DNA of 64,000 nucleotides, taken from Demequina sediminicola (GTDB lineage: Bacteria; Actinomycetota; Actinomycetes; Actinomycetales; Demequinaceae). The translations under genes and the position numbers were made by a program. Shown here piece by piece: positions 1 to 13,264 of this stretch; positions within the stretch are counted from its first letter, which is position 1, and each line of letters starts with the position of its first letter. Location: positions 1 through 64,000 of the forward strand of contig NZ_BBRB01000004.1 in assembly GCF_000975055.1 (NCBI RefSeq), in the 5' to 3' direction. The notes below the pieces were generated by a model. It saw only the letters and a list, made by a program, of their open reading frames with translations, did no database searches and was not told where the DNA came from.

Positions 1-20
1 GCTCATTTTCACTCTGTCAA
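1..20 (-). promoter_or_regulatory. Probable rRNA operon promoter, -35 element (cut by window edge)
   Basis: On the minus strand a perfect TTGACA lies at 20..15, followed by 14 bases to the window edge, so its -10 would fall outside. The stretch after TTGACA (GAGTGAAAATGAGC) resembles spacers of actinobacterial rRNA promoters. In many actinobacteria the 16S-23S-5S operon lies downstream of tyrS on the same strand, which is the arrangement here. A small inverted repeat, CGCTA-TCTC-TAGCG at 23-36, lies just upstream of the hexamer. No rRNA sequence is inside the window, so this is inference. Confidence 0.45.
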
Positions 21-310
21 ATCGCTATCTCTAGCGGTTTGTTTTGTGTCCTTGAGCGGACTTCCTATCGTACACCCTCGGAGCGCGCTAGCGAACCAAG
101 ATCTGTATCAATGGGATGCTGCGGGGAGCGGATGTGTTTGACCCTCTGGGCCATGTTTCCGCGCTCCCCTCGTCGGCAGCAAGAAGAACATTACGGCCAG
201 ATGAACCCCATCGTCAAATCGTCAGGATCCCGGGCGTGTCGCACCCGATATCGACTCAAACAGCCTGGTATTCACTGCTTGTAGCGGTTATGGCGACAGC
301 TCGAGGGCAT

Positions 311-1582
311 TCAGAGCCGGACAAGTGCGACGGATTTTTTTCCACGTCGAAGAACAAACCACCCGCCGGCAAGCGGCGCATGTGCGGCAACAACCGAGTC
401 GATCCCTTCGACCTTGACGTTATTCACGTAGGCACCGCCGTCCTGCACTGCGCGACGAGCGTCCGATTTCGTACTCACGATGCCCGCGGCAACGAGCGCA
501 TCAACCACAGTCGTCTCGGAGTCGATCGATGTCTCGCCGAGTTCGGCTGCGCTTCCGGCCAACGTCCCCTCGTCCAGGGTGTCGAGTTCCCCGCGGCCAA
601 AGAGAGCCTGCGATGCCTGAACGACAGCATCGGCTGCCTCCGCGCCGTGGACCAGTGCGGTGACGTCCCATGCCAGTGTCCGCTGGCCCTCGCGACGGAA
701 CGGTTCCTCTCGTACCTTGGTCTCGATCTCCTCGATCTCTGCCCGCGTGCGGAACGTGAAGATCTTGAGGAAACGCACCACGTCTGCATCGTCAGTGTTG
801 ATCCAGAACTGGTAAAACGCGTATGGGCTCATCATGTCCGGAGCGAGCCAGACCGCACCGCCTTCGGTCTTACCGAACTTGGTGCCATCAGCCTTGGTAA
901 TCAATGGCGTCGTCATGGCGTGCACACCATGACCCTCAGCCTTGCGGATCAACTCGACCCCGCTGAGCAGGTTGCCCCACTGATCATTGCCACCCGTCTG
1001 CAACGTGCAGCCGTAGCGTCGATGAAGTTCCAAGAAGTCGTTGCCCTGGAGCACTTGGTAGCTGAACTCGGTGTACGAGATTCCTTCATCACTCGACAAG
1101 CGGCGGGCGACCGTGTCCTTCGCGATCATGGTGCCGAGGCGGAAGTGCTTACCGATCTCGCGCAACATGTCGATCGCAGTGAGTTCCCCAGTCCAGTCAA
1201 GGTTGTTCACCATGGTCGCGGGGTTGTCGCCCTCAAAGTCCAAGAAGCGCGAGATCTGAGAGCGCAAACGCTCCACCCACTCGGCAACGGTGTCCTTGGT
1301 GTTCATCACACGTTCCCCGGACATCCGAGGATCGCCGATCATGCCCGTGGCGCCGCCCACCAACGGCAAAACCCGGTGGCCCGCGCGCTGCAAGTGACGC
1401 AGCAGCACTAACTGCACGAGGTGGCCATGATGCAAACTCGGTGCCGTGGGGTCGAAGCCGCAGTACAACGTGAGCGGCCCGGAACTCAACGCATCGCGGA
1501 GTTCGTCTTCACCGGTGGTCTGCGCGACGAGGCCACGCCACGTCAGCTCGTCAAGGATGTGCTCAGTCATGATGCTCGCCAT
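311..1582 (-). CDS. tyrS: Tyrosyl-tRNA synthetase
   Basis: Charges tRNA-Tyr with tyrosine in the cytoplasm. It is a class I synthetase of 423 residues, the usual bacterial TyrS length. Visible are the YCGFDPTAPSLHHGHL block (Rossmann start with an HxGH-type signature), GGATGMIGDP, the tyrosine and ATP pocket segment YQVLQGNDFLEL, and KFGKTEGGAVWL carrying the KMSKS-equivalent loop. The C-terminal part ends with an S4-like RNA-binding segment (SDARRAVQDGGAYVNN). A second ATG four codons in (1570, MTEHILDEL) may be the true start. Monocistronic. Bases 1-310 downstream hold no gene, and no clear terminator was seen there. Confidence 0.97.
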   Translation of the reverse strand: MASIMTEHILDELTWRGLVAQTTGEDELRDALSSGPLTLYCGFDPTAPSLHHGHLVQLVLLRHLQRAGHRVLPLVGGATGMIGDPRMSGERVMNTKDTVAEWVERLRSQISRFLDFEGDNPATMVNNLDWTGELTAIDMLREIGKHFRLGTMIAKDTVARRLSSDEGISYTEFSYQVLQGNDFLELHRRYGCTLQTGGNDQWGNLLSGVELIRKAEGHGVHAMTTPLITKADGTKFGKTEGGAVWLAPDMMSPYAFYQFWINTDDADVVRFLKIFTFRTRAEIEEIETKVREEPFRREGQRTLAWDVTALVHGAEAADAVVQASQALFGRGELDTLDEGTLAGSAAELGETSIDSETTVVDALVAAGIVSTKSDARRAVQDGGAYVNNVKVEGIDSVVAAHAPLAGGWFVLRRGKKSVALVRL

Positions 1583-1833
1583 TGTGCCAGTAGTTGTGTC
1601 GAGTGAGTACTTGCCTACCCATCATGGCCCTGATGGACCTCTGTGGTCAGTGACGTTCGTGGCTGGCCCCCGCGCCGGCCCAGAATGTCGGGCTGCTTGC
1701 ACAGACGACGAAGATGCCGCTGGACGCGATCCGGCGAGGGTGAACCGGCGCTGAGGGGTGGACATCCGCACGGTGCCCAGCCGGCTCAAGCCATCACGCG
1801 TCCAGCGACTAAGTCGACGGTATTCCTGTTCTC

Positions 1834-1849
1834 CTGAGAAGCGTCTCAG
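1834..1849 (-). terminator. Possible weak terminator hairpin after the kinase-like gene
   Basis: CTGAGA (1834-1839) and TCTCAG (1844-1849) form a 6-bp stem with an AGCG loop, 25 bp beyond the stop of the kinase-like gene on the minus strand. There is no U-tract. The rest of the 1583-1873 spacer, upstream of tyrS, shows no convincing gene or structured leader. Confidence 0.3.
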
Positions 1850-1873
1850 AAACGGACATTCCGTACATCGGTT

Positions 1874-2515
1874 TCACCGCGAAGGAACAGGCCGCGTAGG
1901 AATAGGCAACGTGCCGTCGATCAGCATGTGAGCATGGTCACGCGTGTGGTCCGCGATGAAATGAGCGCGCTCCGTGTCCATCCAGGAGAGCCACTCGGCA
2001 CGCATCTGTTCCCCGTCCCGCTCAATGCCCCGGGCCAGTCGCACGTCAGCAGGTGCTTCTACCCACAGCACCAATGCGCCTAAGTCGCGTGCGGACTCGC
2101 GCCCGACCCCGACACCTTCAACCACCAAGAAATCGCGTGGCGGAACAGCGATGTGATGCGTGCGTCGGTCAACGTGCCAGTCCCACATACGGAAGGCGCC
2201 GCTGTGTCCGTCGGCGAGCGGCGTCAGCACTTGCTGAACTAGCACATCGTCGAGTGCGTCCAGTCCAGACCAGCCCTCATACATATCGTCGCCATGAAGG
2301 ATCTGAGTAGGACTCGAGGCCGCGGGAAGATTGTCAGGGGAAAACGTTCCCGCCCCTTCAGATGCGCGTCCGCCCAATGCGATAGCGATCGTGTTAGCAA
2401 GAGTGGTCTTGCCCGACCCTGCGGGGCCGTCGATCAGGATCACCCGTGTGCGTCCGGCCAACGCGCGGCGCACTGACGCTTGCTCCACGATCTGCGCAAT
2501 GGACGGGTTAGTCAT
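1874..2515 (-). CDS. Uridine kinase-like P-loop NTPase
   Basis: 213-residue protein with a Walker A motif (DGPAGSGKTTLA, about residues 28-39) and a downstream GDDMY segment typical of the uridine/nucleoside kinase-like P-loop family. FLVVEGVGVG fits a Walker B-like strand and ARGIERDG an arginine-bearing lid. The substrate cannot be told from sequence. The open frame runs further upstream, but the ATG at 2515 (MTNPSIAQIVEQ) is preferred because the upstream part overlaps the racemase gene and has no protein-like character. It lies 31 bp after the racemase stop, so it may be the last gene of the D-amino-acid unit. Whether it has a role there is unknown. Confidence 0.75.
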   Translation of the reverse strand: MTNPSIAQIVEQASVRRALAGRTRVILIDGPAGSGKTTLANTIAIALGGRASEGAGTFSPDNLPAASSPTQILHGDDMYEGWSGLDALDDVLVQQVLTPLADGHSGAFRMWDWHVDRRTHHIAVPPRDFLVVEGVGVGRESARDLGALVLWVEAPADVRLARGIERDGEQMRAEWLSWMDTERAHFIADHTRDHAHMLIDGTLPIPTRPVPSR

Positions 2516-2546
2516 GCCGACCTCATGCTCGATGCACGCACTGGTG

Positions 2547-3677
2547 TCACGATACGTCCACGTGGCGGACGTCCACGGCGAAGTCTGCGATCGCGGCCTC
2601 GTCGGGCTGCTTACAAAGACCCGCAAATGTCGGCACATCAATGCGCCCGTCGCGGAGTACGAACGGCGTGGTGAGGTCGCGGTCGTAGAACCGGCTGGAG
2701 GCAGAGATATCTCCTGGCAACGTAAAGCCAGGAAGGCCGGCGAGGGCTGCGTTGGCGCCCCGCGCAAGACCGGTCTCCAGCATGCCGCCACACCAGACTG
2801 CGGTACCGGAAGCCCGGGCCACATCGTGGATCCGTCGAGCTTCGAGGTAGCCGCCGACGCGCGAAGGTTTGATGTTGATCACAGCAGCCGCGCCCAGAGC
2901 AATGGCATCCGCGGCGCCCTCGGCAGACACCACTGACTCATCAAGGCACATCGGCGTGGCCATCACGCGCGCAAGTTCCGCATGCTGACGCATATCCGCC
3001 TCTCCCAATGGCTGCTCGATGAGGAGAAGATCGAAGGCATCCAATCCACGGAGGTGGGCAGAGTCCACAAGCGTGTAGGCCGCGTTGGCGTCGACCTGCA
3101 GTGGGACATCAGGGTGAGCTTCGCGCACCGCTCGGACGGGTTCGATGTCCCAACCCGGCTGAATCTTCAGCTTGATGCGCTGATATCCCTCATCGACGTA
3201 TCCGGCGACGGTCTCGAGCAGACGGGGTATGGACTCCTGAATCCCCACGGAAACGCCCGACGGCACGGACGATGCTGTGACGCCGAGATACGACGCGAAG
3301 GATGTCTGGGACGCCTTGAGCTGGGCATCGAGAATTGCCGATTCCAGAGCGGCCTTTGCCATACGGTGTCCCACGATGGATTCCACGTGGCTCGCACACG
3401 TCTCGGCACTCAGCGCCCCGTCCCGCTGAGCTTCCGCCAGCCGCGGCAGAAGGAAACGCTCGATGACGTCGACAGCCCCAGTCGCGTACTCCTCCGAATA
3501 GACGGGTTCCGCGAGTGCCCCGCACTCGCCCCACCCGGTGACTTCTCCAGCACTCGTGCGCGCAGCCACTTCAATGGCCACCACTGTGCGTGCGTACTGA
3601 GTGGAAAACGACGTGGTAAACGGGGACACGAGTGGAATCTGCAACTCATGAATTGTCACGTGATCGATCTGCATCAT
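2547..3677 (-). CDS. N-succinylamino acid racemase / o-succinylbenzoate synthase family enolase
   Basis: 376-residue enolase-superfamily protein of the NSAR/OSBS subgroup. The catalytic set is intact: K169-x-K171 (RIKLKIQPG), metal ligands D196 (VDANAAY), E221 (IEQPL) and D246 (LDESV), and the second catalytic lysine K270 (NIKPSRVGG). OSBS acts in menaquinone synthesis, while NSAR racemises N-succinyl amino acids; sequence alone does not separate them. No other men gene is nearby. The start codon overlaps the stop of a COG3375-like GNAT (ATGA), and that gene overlaps an M20 hydrolase, which is the genomic context of NSAR. A Shine-Dalgarno GGAGG precedes the ATG. I favour NSAR; it may also have OSBS activity. 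Confidence 0.85.
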   Translation of the reverse strand: MMQIDHVTIHELQIPLVSPFTTSFSTQYARTVVAIEVAARTSAGEVTGWGECGALAEPVYSEEYATGAVDVIERFLLPRLAEAQRDGALSAETCASHVESIVGHRMAKAALESAILDAQLKASQTSFASYLGVTASSVPSGVSVGIQESIPRLLETVAGYVDEGYQRIKLKIQPGWDIEPVRAVREAHPDVPLQVDANAAYTLVDSAHLRGLDAFDLLLIEQPLGEADMRQHAELARVMATPMCLDESVVSAEGAADAIALGAAAVINIKPSRVGGYLEARRIHDVARASGTAVWCGGMLETGLARGANAALAGLPGFTLPGDISASSRFYDRDLTTPFVLRDGRIDVPTFAGLCKQPDEAAIADFAVDVRHVDVS

Positions 3678-4501
3678 GGTGCCTCCAGCACATAGCGGTT
3701 GCCCTCAAAGCCAATGATGGTCCACCCGAGGACGATGCGGTCCTGCAGTGCTTCCCGCACGGCGTGACGCCAGTGAGTAGCGACAGTACTGTTCTCCCGC
3801 CGCATCGCTTCGATATCGGCAGGAACCGCGACTGTGATGAGCGACACGTCAGCATCAAGAGGCGTCAACACCGGTTTCTCGTCAGGTCCGGCCACCAGGA
3901 GGGGCGCAGCCTGAGCAACACGAACCGAGAGACCTTGGCTCCCGGACACCGCCTCGCCGTGAGTCGACGCCACATCCCAACGCGCGAGCAGCCGGTCACT
4001 CCCCTGCCCCGCGTTCACCGCATCGGGCATCTGTCCATAGAAGTCCACGAGATACTCAGCCACTTCGACACGCAGTCGATTCAGATTGAACGACGCATTG
4101 CGCGCCACCAGAGGATCAAAAGTCCACGTGATCCAGCGCAATCCCCGCACCCCGGCCCAGGCACGCTGATGCAACTTGAGCGCCATGCCGATGCCGCGGT
4201 GACCATTGCCCGGAGCGACCGCGGCCACATGGGAATGAAGAACTTTCCCCAATGGCTCCGCGAAGTACGCAACGCACACGGCAACAAGGCGGTTGTCCGA
4301 AAAGGCACCAGCGACGTAGGCACCGGCATGGCGCAATGCGACCATCATCGGAGGTTCCACCACGCCAGAGCCCCACATGACGCGCAAGAGCGTCGCCGCG
4401 GCATCGACCTCAACCGTGCTGAGTTCCCGCACCGTGACACCAGCTCGTGATGCTGCAGCGATCGCTTCATCGAGCATGGCGACGTTTGCGTCGCTCATCA
4501 T
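3674..4501 (-). CDS. GNAT acyltransferase, COG3375-like (probable amino acid N-succinyltransferase)
   Basis: 275-residue protein with a GNAT core. The acyl-CoA-binding stretch is AVAPGNGHRGIGMALKLHQR, followed by WITWTFDPLVARNASFNLNRL, a segment characteristic of the COG3375 group. In Geobacillus a member of this group was described as an N-succinyltransferase acting on D-amino acids next to NSAR. Here the gene overlaps both the racemase (4 bp) and the M20 hydrolase (4 bp), so the three are almost certainly cotranscribed and translationally coupled. The assignment to succinyl transfer rests on family and context; acetyl transfer is the alternative. Two adjacent ATGs (4501, 4498) could start it; 4501 gives the ATGA overlap. 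Confidence 0.8.
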   Translation of the reverse strand: MMSDANVAMLDEAIAAASRAGVTVRELSTVEVDAAATLLRVMWGSGVVEPPMMVALRHAGAYVAGAFSDNRLVAVCVAYFAEPLGKVLHSHVAAVAPGNGHRGIGMALKLHQRAWAGVRGLRWITWTFDPLVARNASFNLNRLRVEVAEYLVDFYGQMPDAVNAGQGSDRLLARWDVASTHGEAVSGSQGLSVRVAQAAPLLVAGPDEKPVLTPLDADVSLITVAVPADIEAMRRENSTVATHWRHAVREALQDRIVLGWTIIGFEGNRYVLEAP

Positions 4502-5661
4502 GCCTTCTCCGCGCGGTCACCGAGCAGATCAGCAATCAAGAGCGCCACCAAAGCGGTGCGGTGCGGCACATGCTCGATGAGCACATGCTCGTCATCAGCA
4601 TGTGCTCCACCGCCGACTCCACCGAGTCCGTCAAGCGTGGGGATCCCCAAGCCGGCAGTGAAGTTTCCGTCGGAGGCACCGCCAACTGCACATTCGGCGA
4701 GGTCTTCTATTCCGGCGGCGGAAGCCAAGCGCACAGCCCGCTTAAACAACGGGGCAGCCATCGCATACTCAAGCGGCGGCCGGTTGATGCCGCCTTCTAC
4801 CGTGACGGAAGCGCCCGGTAGCTTCGCCTCAAGGCCCCGAATCCGTGCGTCGATTCGCTCGAGTTCTGCACGAGTCCTGGCACGCACATCGACCCCGAAT
4901 GAGGCCAGCGCGGGAACCGTGTTCACCGTGCTGCCGATAGTGCCGCTCGTCGGCACCACCGTGGTTCCATCTGCGCTGCCGTCAAGGTCAGCGACAGCCT
5001 GAAGTTGATACGCAAGTTCCAGCCCCGCATTGACACCGTTTTCTGGTTCAAGGCCCGCGTGCGCCGCACGCCCGTGCGCGCTCACCGTATACATGCTGGT
5101 GCCCTTGCGCTCAGTCTTCAGGGCCCCTCGCGGACCGGAGGCCTCGAAAACCAACACGGCACGAGCATCGGCCGCTGTCTCTTCGAGAAGTGCCCGCGAC
5201 GTGACGGACCCGACTTCCTCATCGCCAGTGATCAGAAGCGTCACGCCATCAGCCGCGCCGGGACCTTCGCGCCGAGCGAGTTCGGTCACCGCATGGACCG
5301 CCTGAACTATGCCGATGGCCATGTCAAAGCACCCGGGCCCCCGCATGACTCCGGCTCCAACCGAACACGGATGAGTCTCAAGGGACCCGTGAGGCCAGAC
5401 CGTGTCGTGATGACCCAACAGCACGATCCGCGTTGGGCCTCCCCAGCGCCAACGAAGGTGAGTGACACCATCGATGACCAGGCGCTCGGGCTCTGCGTCA
5501 AGGCCCACACTTCGGAGCCTGCGCCCCACAACTCCGGCGACAACGTCTGCAGACTTCGCCACGGCCTTCAGGTCATGAGACGGCGATTCACACTCGATGA
5601 TGGCGCGGGCGTCGTCCAGCATCTGAGGGAGCCGGGCGTGCAAGCTGTCGGTAAGGGTCAC
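4498..5661 (-). CDS. M20 family metallohydrolase (probable N-succinyl-L-amino acid hydrolase)
   Basis: 387-residue dizinc peptidase of the M20/carboxypeptidase G2 type. Metal and catalytic residues are visible: H84 and D86 (GHHDTVW), D113 (CFDMA), the general base/ligand pair E147-E148 (GDEEVG), E173 (FEASG), and a C-terminal His in GGGAHADDEH. The dimerisation (lid) domain holds SAHGRAAHAG. It is first in the coupled unit with the GNAT and racemase and would release free L-amino acid from the succinylated form. The GTG start at 5661 has no good Shine-Dalgarno. Carboxypeptidase or other aminoacylase specificity is the alternative. Confidence 0.82.
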   Translation of the reverse strand: MTLTDSLHARLPQMLDDARAIIECESPSHDLKAVAKSADVVAGVVGRRLRSVGLDAEPERLVIDGVTHLRWRWGGPTRIVLLGHHDTVWPHGSLETHPCSVGAGVMRGPGCFDMAIGIVQAVHAVTELARREGPGAADGVTLLITGDEEVGSVTSRALLEETAADARAVLVFEASGPRGALKTERKGTSMYTVSAHGRAAHAGLEPENGVNAGLELAYQLQAVADLDGSADGTTVVPTSGTIGSTVNTVPALASFGVDVRARTRAELERIDARIRGLEAKLPGASVTVEGGINRPPLEYAMAAPLFKRAVRLASAAGIEDLAECAVGGASDGNFTAGLGIPTLDGLGGVGGGAHADDEHVLIEHVPHRTALVALLIADLLGDRAEKA

Positions 5662-5708
5662 GATGCCATGCTGTCAGATGCCGCCGAGCGAGGGCGGGAA
5701 GAGCCAAG

Positions 5709-5753
5709 AAAACAGAGAACCCACGCCGTGCACCTGCTCGGGTCGTCGTGGGT
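5709..5753 (-). terminator. Terminator after argH
   Basis: On the minus strand ACGACCC-type pairing places ACCCACG (plus 5719-5725) against CGTGGGT (5747-5753), with a short inner ACC/GGT pairing, followed by a U-rich run (plus AAAAC at 5709-5713). It lies 30 bp beyond the argH stop and separates the arginine operon from the D-amino-acid unit. Confidence 0.55.
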
Positions 5754-5782
5754 CATCCGTGGATATCTCTCGTCTGAGGCTT

Positions 5783-7219
<1,437 letters not shown>

Positions 7220-8422
7220 CTATCCCTTCACGCGTGCAGCGCGCGCAGCTGCCTGCTTGGCTGCGAGGCCGTAGATCTCGATAAAGCCGCGAGCCGCAGA
7301 CTGGTCGAATGCATCGCCCTCGTCGTACGTCGCCATGTTGAAGTCATACAGGCCAGTCTCGGACTTACGGCCGGTCACAGTCGCACGACCACCGTGCAGG
7401 ACCATGCGCACGTCACCTGAGACGTATTCCTGAGTGTCGTTGACGAATGCATCGAGCGAGTCCTTCAGCGGCGAAGACCACATGCCGTCATAGACGAGCT
7501 CGCCCCACTTCTGCTCGACACCACGCTTGAAGCGGAGCTGTTCGCGCTCCAGCGTGACGTTTTCGAGTTCACGGTGAGCCTCGATCAGCGTCACCGCACC
7601 CGGAGCCTCGTAGACCTCGCGTGACTTGATGCCGACCAGACGGTCCTCGACGATGTCGATACGGCCGATGCCGTGCGCCCCCGCGCGGCGGTTGAGGATC
7701 TCAATGGCCTGCAGCGGCGTGACCTTCTCACCGTCGATAGCCACGGGGATACCGTGCTCGAAACTGATGGTGACCTCGTCGGGGACCGGTGGGAACGCGG
7801 GGTCATCCGTGTAGTTGTAGATGTCCTTCGTGGGTGCGTTCCAGATGTCCTCCAGGAAGCCCGTCTCGATAGCACGGCCCCACACGTTCTGGTCGATGGA
7901 GAACGGGTTGGACTTGGTGGTCTCAATGGGCAACTGGTGACGGCTGGCGTACTCGATTGCCTTGTCGCGGGTCAGCGCGAGGTCGCGCACAGGGGCGATG
8001 CACTTGAGCTCAGGAGCAATCGACGTGATGCCCACCTCGAAACGCACCTGGTCGTTGCCCTTACCGGTGCACCCGTGAGCAACCGTAGTGGCGCCGAACT
8101 CGCGAGCGGCAGTCACCAAGTGCTTGACGATGACCGGTCGCGACAGACCTGACACGAGAGGGTACTTGTCCTGGTAAAGGCCGTTCGCCTTGAGCGCTGG
8201 CATGCAGTACTCCTCGGCGTACTCGTCGCGAGCATCGGCAACATAGGCCTCTACTGCGCCGCAGTCGAGCGCGCGCTGGCGAATGACCTCGAGGTCCTCA
8301 CCACCCTGGCCCACGTCCACTGCCACGGCGATGACCTCAGCGCCCGTAGCATCGGCGATCCATCCAATGGCCACCGAAGTGTCCAGGCCGCCCGAATACG
8401 CGAGCACCACCCGATCCGTCAT
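7220..8422 (-). CDS. argG: Argininosuccinate synthase
   Basis: Condenses citrulline and aspartate with ATP. The 400-residue protein carries the N-terminal ATP pyrophosphatase P-loop ([10 protein letters not shown]), VDVGQGGED, and the [13 protein letters not shown] motif. The reading frame opens at a TTG at 8428, but the ATG at 8422 is preferred because AAGGAG lies 7 bases upstream. A 76-82 bp spacer separates it from argR and contains a small imperfect hairpin (8470-8486) and a promoter-like region, so argGH may have an additional promoter. GAATCATTC in this spacer looks like ARG-box half sites but with the wrong spacing. Confidence 0.97.
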   Translation of the reverse strand: MTDRVVLAYSGGLDTSVAIGWIADATGAEVIAVAVDVGQGGEDLEVIRQRALDCGAVEAYVADARDEYAEEYCMPALKANGLYQDKYPLVSGLSRPVIVKHLVTAAREFGATTVAHGCTGKGNDQVRFEVGITSIAPELKCIAPVRDLALTRDKAIEYASRHQLPIETTKSNPFSIDQNVWGRAIETGFLEDIWNAPTKDIYNYTDDPAFPPVPDEVTISFEHGIPVAIDGEKVTPLQAIEILNRRAGAHGIGRIDIVEDRLVGIKSREVYEAPGAVTLIEAHRELENVTLEREQLRFKRGVEQKWGELVYDGMWSSPLKDSLDAFVNDTQEYVSGDVRMVLHGGRATVTGRKSETGLYDFNMATYDEGDAFDQSAARGFIEIYGLAAKQAAARAARVKG

Positions 8423-8504
8423 GTTCAATCTCCTTCTCGATACGTCTTACTGTGAATGATTCGTTCTACGCCGGCGTCACGCCAGCACATCTGTGGAGGG
8501 GCAC

Positions 8505-9007
8505 CTACCCCTGGTGAAATGAGGGGCTTTCGCCCGCGGCTCGCTCCAGGAACTGACGCGCCAAACGCAGGCCGCCGTCTGGCTCACGGGTGATCACCAT
8601 GATGGTGTCGTCGCCACCGACGGTCCCCAAGATCAACGGATCCTCATGCTGATCGATAGCGCTCGCCAAGTACTGTGCAGCGCCAGAAGGCGTCCGCAGT
8701 ACCGAGAGGTTCGCCGAACCGTCAGCAGTCAAGAGGAGTTCTGCACACAACCGGGTGAGCCGTTGGTCGGTGTCCTCAGAGACGCTCAACGAGTCGGTGG
8801 TTGCATAGATATGCGCACCGCCAAGCCCGCGCACCTTGACCGCGCCGATGTCGACCAAGTCCCGCGACAGCGTTGCCTGCGTCACACCGATTCCTTGGCT
8901 CTCCAACCGAAGCGCCAACTCACCCTGTGAGTGGATTGCGTCCGTTTCGATGAGCCGCCGAATCAGCGCCTGGCGGGCAGCCTTCGTCGCGGGAATGGTC
9001 TGGGACA

Positions 9008-9008
<1 letters not shown>
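8505..9008 (-). CDS. argR: Arginine repressor
   Basis: 167-residue ArgR: an N-terminal winged helix (RQALIRRLIETDAIHSQGEL, then GIGVTQATLSRDL) and a C-terminal arginine-binding/oligomerisation domain with GGDDTIMVI. It represses arginine genes with arginine as corepressor by binding ARG boxes; a good box lies over the argC promoter. The ATG at 9008 is chosen because it overlaps the argF stop as TGATG and matches the family's N-terminus. The longer open frame runs into argF. The gene sits inside the operon it should control, which is typical for actinobacteria. Confidence 0.96.
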
Positions 9009-11174
<2,166 letters not shown>

Positions 11175-11178
<4 letters not shown>

Positions 11179-12092
11179 GCCCACAGCTCCGTGTCGTCAG
11201 GCCGCACCATCGTTCCGATACCGCGAGTGGTGAAGATTTCCGTCAGCAACGAGTGCGGTTCGCGCCCATCAATGATGTGCGCTTGTGCAACGCCGCCGCG
11301 AACCGCGCGCAAGCATCCCTCCATCTTGGGGACCATGCCGGAAGCCAGGCTGGGGAGCAGCTTTTCAACGTCGCTGGCGTGGATCCGACGCACCAGTGAA
11401 TCCTTGTCAGGCCAGTTCGCGTACAGGCCTTCCACGTCTGTCAGCATGACTAGCTTGCGTGCGCGCAGTGCCACAGCGATAGCGGCGGCAGCGGTGTCCG
11501 CATTCACGTTCAAAACGGTGGTCGGATCGTCCATGTCGGGCGCGACCGTCGACACCACAGGAATGCGTCCGGCAGAGATGATGTCCTCAATGGCAGCGGG
11601 GTTCACCTTCACCACATCGCCAACCAGACCCACGTCCACCTGCTCGCCGTCCACCGTTGCCTGCCGGCGCTTGGCCTGCAGGAGGCCCGCGTCCTCGCCG
11701 GACAGACCGACAGCCAGCGGACCGTGGTCGTTCACGAGGCCCACCAGTTCTCGGGAAACGGATCCGGTCAGCACCATGCGAACGACATCCATTGCCTCGG
11801 GGGTCGTCACGCGCAACCCACCTCGGAATTCGGATTCGATCCCCAGTTTGCTGAGCATTTCCGAGATCTGAGGTCCACCGCCATGCACGATGACAGGGTG
11901 CAATCCGAGCAGACGTAGGTGTACGACATCCTGAGCGAAGGCAGCCTTGAGTTCGTCATCAATCATGGCGTTGCCGCCGTACTTGATCACGACGGTCGCG
12001 CCCTTGAAATTCTCGATCCACGGCATAGCGTCGATGAGGACGCCTACCTTTTGCGGCGGGGTCAGGTCGGGGTAATCAATGTCATGGCTCAT
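11175..12092 (-). CDS. argB: Acetylglutamate kinase
   Basis: Phosphorylates N-acetylglutamate, usually the arginine-inhibited control point. It is a 305-residue amino acid kinase family protein. Nucleotide and substrate loops are [15 protein letters not shown] and [26 protein letters not shown] is also family-typical. The ATG at 12092 overlaps the argJ stop as ATGA, and the argB stop overlaps the argD start, so translation through argJ-B-D is likely coupled. Confidence 0.97.
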
Positions 12093-13264
12093 GAGCTGTA
12101 TGCACTGTTCTCGTGGACGTAATCGTGGGTCAGATCGTTGGTCCAGACCGTTGCAACGGCCTCGCCAGCGTGGAGGTCGACGACGACAGAGACTTCGCGT
12201 CCCGTAAGGTCGACAAGGTCGCGGTCTTCTCCGACGCCTGCATTGCGACAGACCTGGATGTCATTGACGAACACGTCAAGTGACCGGGCATCAAACGGAG
12301 CGACATCCTCGGGGACGGTGCCAGCGGCCGAAATGATGCGGCCCCAGTTCGGGTCATTTCCGAAGATCGCAGTCTTGAAGAGGTTTGAGCGAGTGATGGC
12401 ACGAGCCACCGCCTCCGCGGCGTCTTCGGTGGTGGCGTTCTTGACCGTGACGGCAATGTCGTGGCCCGCGCCTTCGGCATCAGCGACTAGCTGGCGGGCG
12501 AGACTTGCGAGTACCTCGGTCAACGCTTCCTCAAACTCGACGGCGCCGACCTGCGTGCCTGAGGCACCCGAAGCCATCAACAACACCGTGTCATTGGTCG
12601 ACATGCAGCCATCGGAGTCAACCCGGTTGAGGGTCTGGCGAACGGCCGATGCTAGGGCATGGTTCGCGACTTCGGCATCGATGGCCGCGTCGGTGGTCAC
12701 GACACACAGCATGGTCGCCATTCCTGGCGCCAACATTCCTGCGCCCTTCGCCATGCCCCCGACGGTCCAACTGTCCCGGGTTGCGACTGCAGTTTTCGAT
12801 ACTGAATCAGTCGTCATGATGCCGGCTGCGGCATCCTCCCCACCGTCGGGCGAGAGACCCGCGATTGCGGCATCGGCCCCCTTCAGAAGCGAGTCCATGG
12901 GGAGACGCACGCCAATGAGACCTGTGGAGCACACTGCCACATCACCAGACGCGATCGAGCGCCCCGCTGCACCCAGCGCAGCGGCCACGTGCTCAGCCGT
13001 GGCGTGCGTGTCGGCGAACCCCTCCGGTCCGGTGCAGGCGTTTGCGCCGCCGGAGTTAAGAATCACCGCGTCGACGCGGCCGTCAGATGCGACCTGACGC
13101 GACCAGGTCACGGGCGCAGCCTCCACCCGGTTTGTCGTGAAGACTCCCGCTGCGACTTTGTCTGGACCGTCGTTCACCACAACGGTCACGTCTTTTGCGC
13201 CTGTCGACTTGATACCCGCGGCGACTCCTGCCGCGACGAAGCCCTGTGCTGCTGTGACACTCAC
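12089..13264 (-). CDS. argJ: Glutamate N-acetyltransferase / ornithine acetyltransferase
   Basis: Transfers acetyl from acetylornithine to glutamate, closing the acetyl cycle. It is a self-cleaving Ntn-like enzyme of 391 residues. The autoproteolysis site is in [12 protein letters not shown], where the conserved Thr follows Ala. Other visible motifs are [10 protein letters not shown] and NDPNWGRI. The GTG at 13264 (VSVTAAQGF) overlaps the argC stop as GTGA and fits the family N-terminus; the open frame extends 66 codons upstream into argC and that part is not protein-like. No argA-type gene is needed if ArgJ is bifunctional, which sequence alone cannot prove. Confidence 0.96.
   Translation of the reverse strand: MSVTAAQGFVAAGVAAGIKSTGAKDVTVVVNDGPDKVAAGVFTTNRVEAAPVTWSRQVASDGRVDAVILNSGGANACTGPEGFADTHATAEHVAAALGAAGRSIASGDVAVCSTGLIGVRLPMDSLLKGADAAIAGLSPDGGEDAAAGIMTTDSVSKTAVATRDSWTVGGMAKGAGMLAPGMATMLCVVTTDAAIDAEVANHALASAVRQTLNRVDSDGCMSTNDTVLLMASGASGTQVGAVEFEEALTEVLASLARQLVADAEGAGHDIAVTVKNATTEDAAEAVARAITRSNLFKTAIFGNDPNWGRIISAAGTVPEDVAPFDARSLDVFVNDIQVCRNAGVGEDRDLVDLTGREVSVVVDLHAGEAVATVWTNDLTHDYVHENSAYSS

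Noticed and set aside
1-310. rRNA gene in the window
   Set aside because: Only a promoter-like hexamer is present; no 16S sequence.
116-1411. Long plus-strand open frame opposite tyrS
   Set aside because: It is the reverse shadow of tyrS; its protein text has no family resemblance.
8429-8504. ARG box before argG (GAATCATTC)
   Set aside because: The half sites are separated by one base, not four, so it does not match the ArgR pattern.
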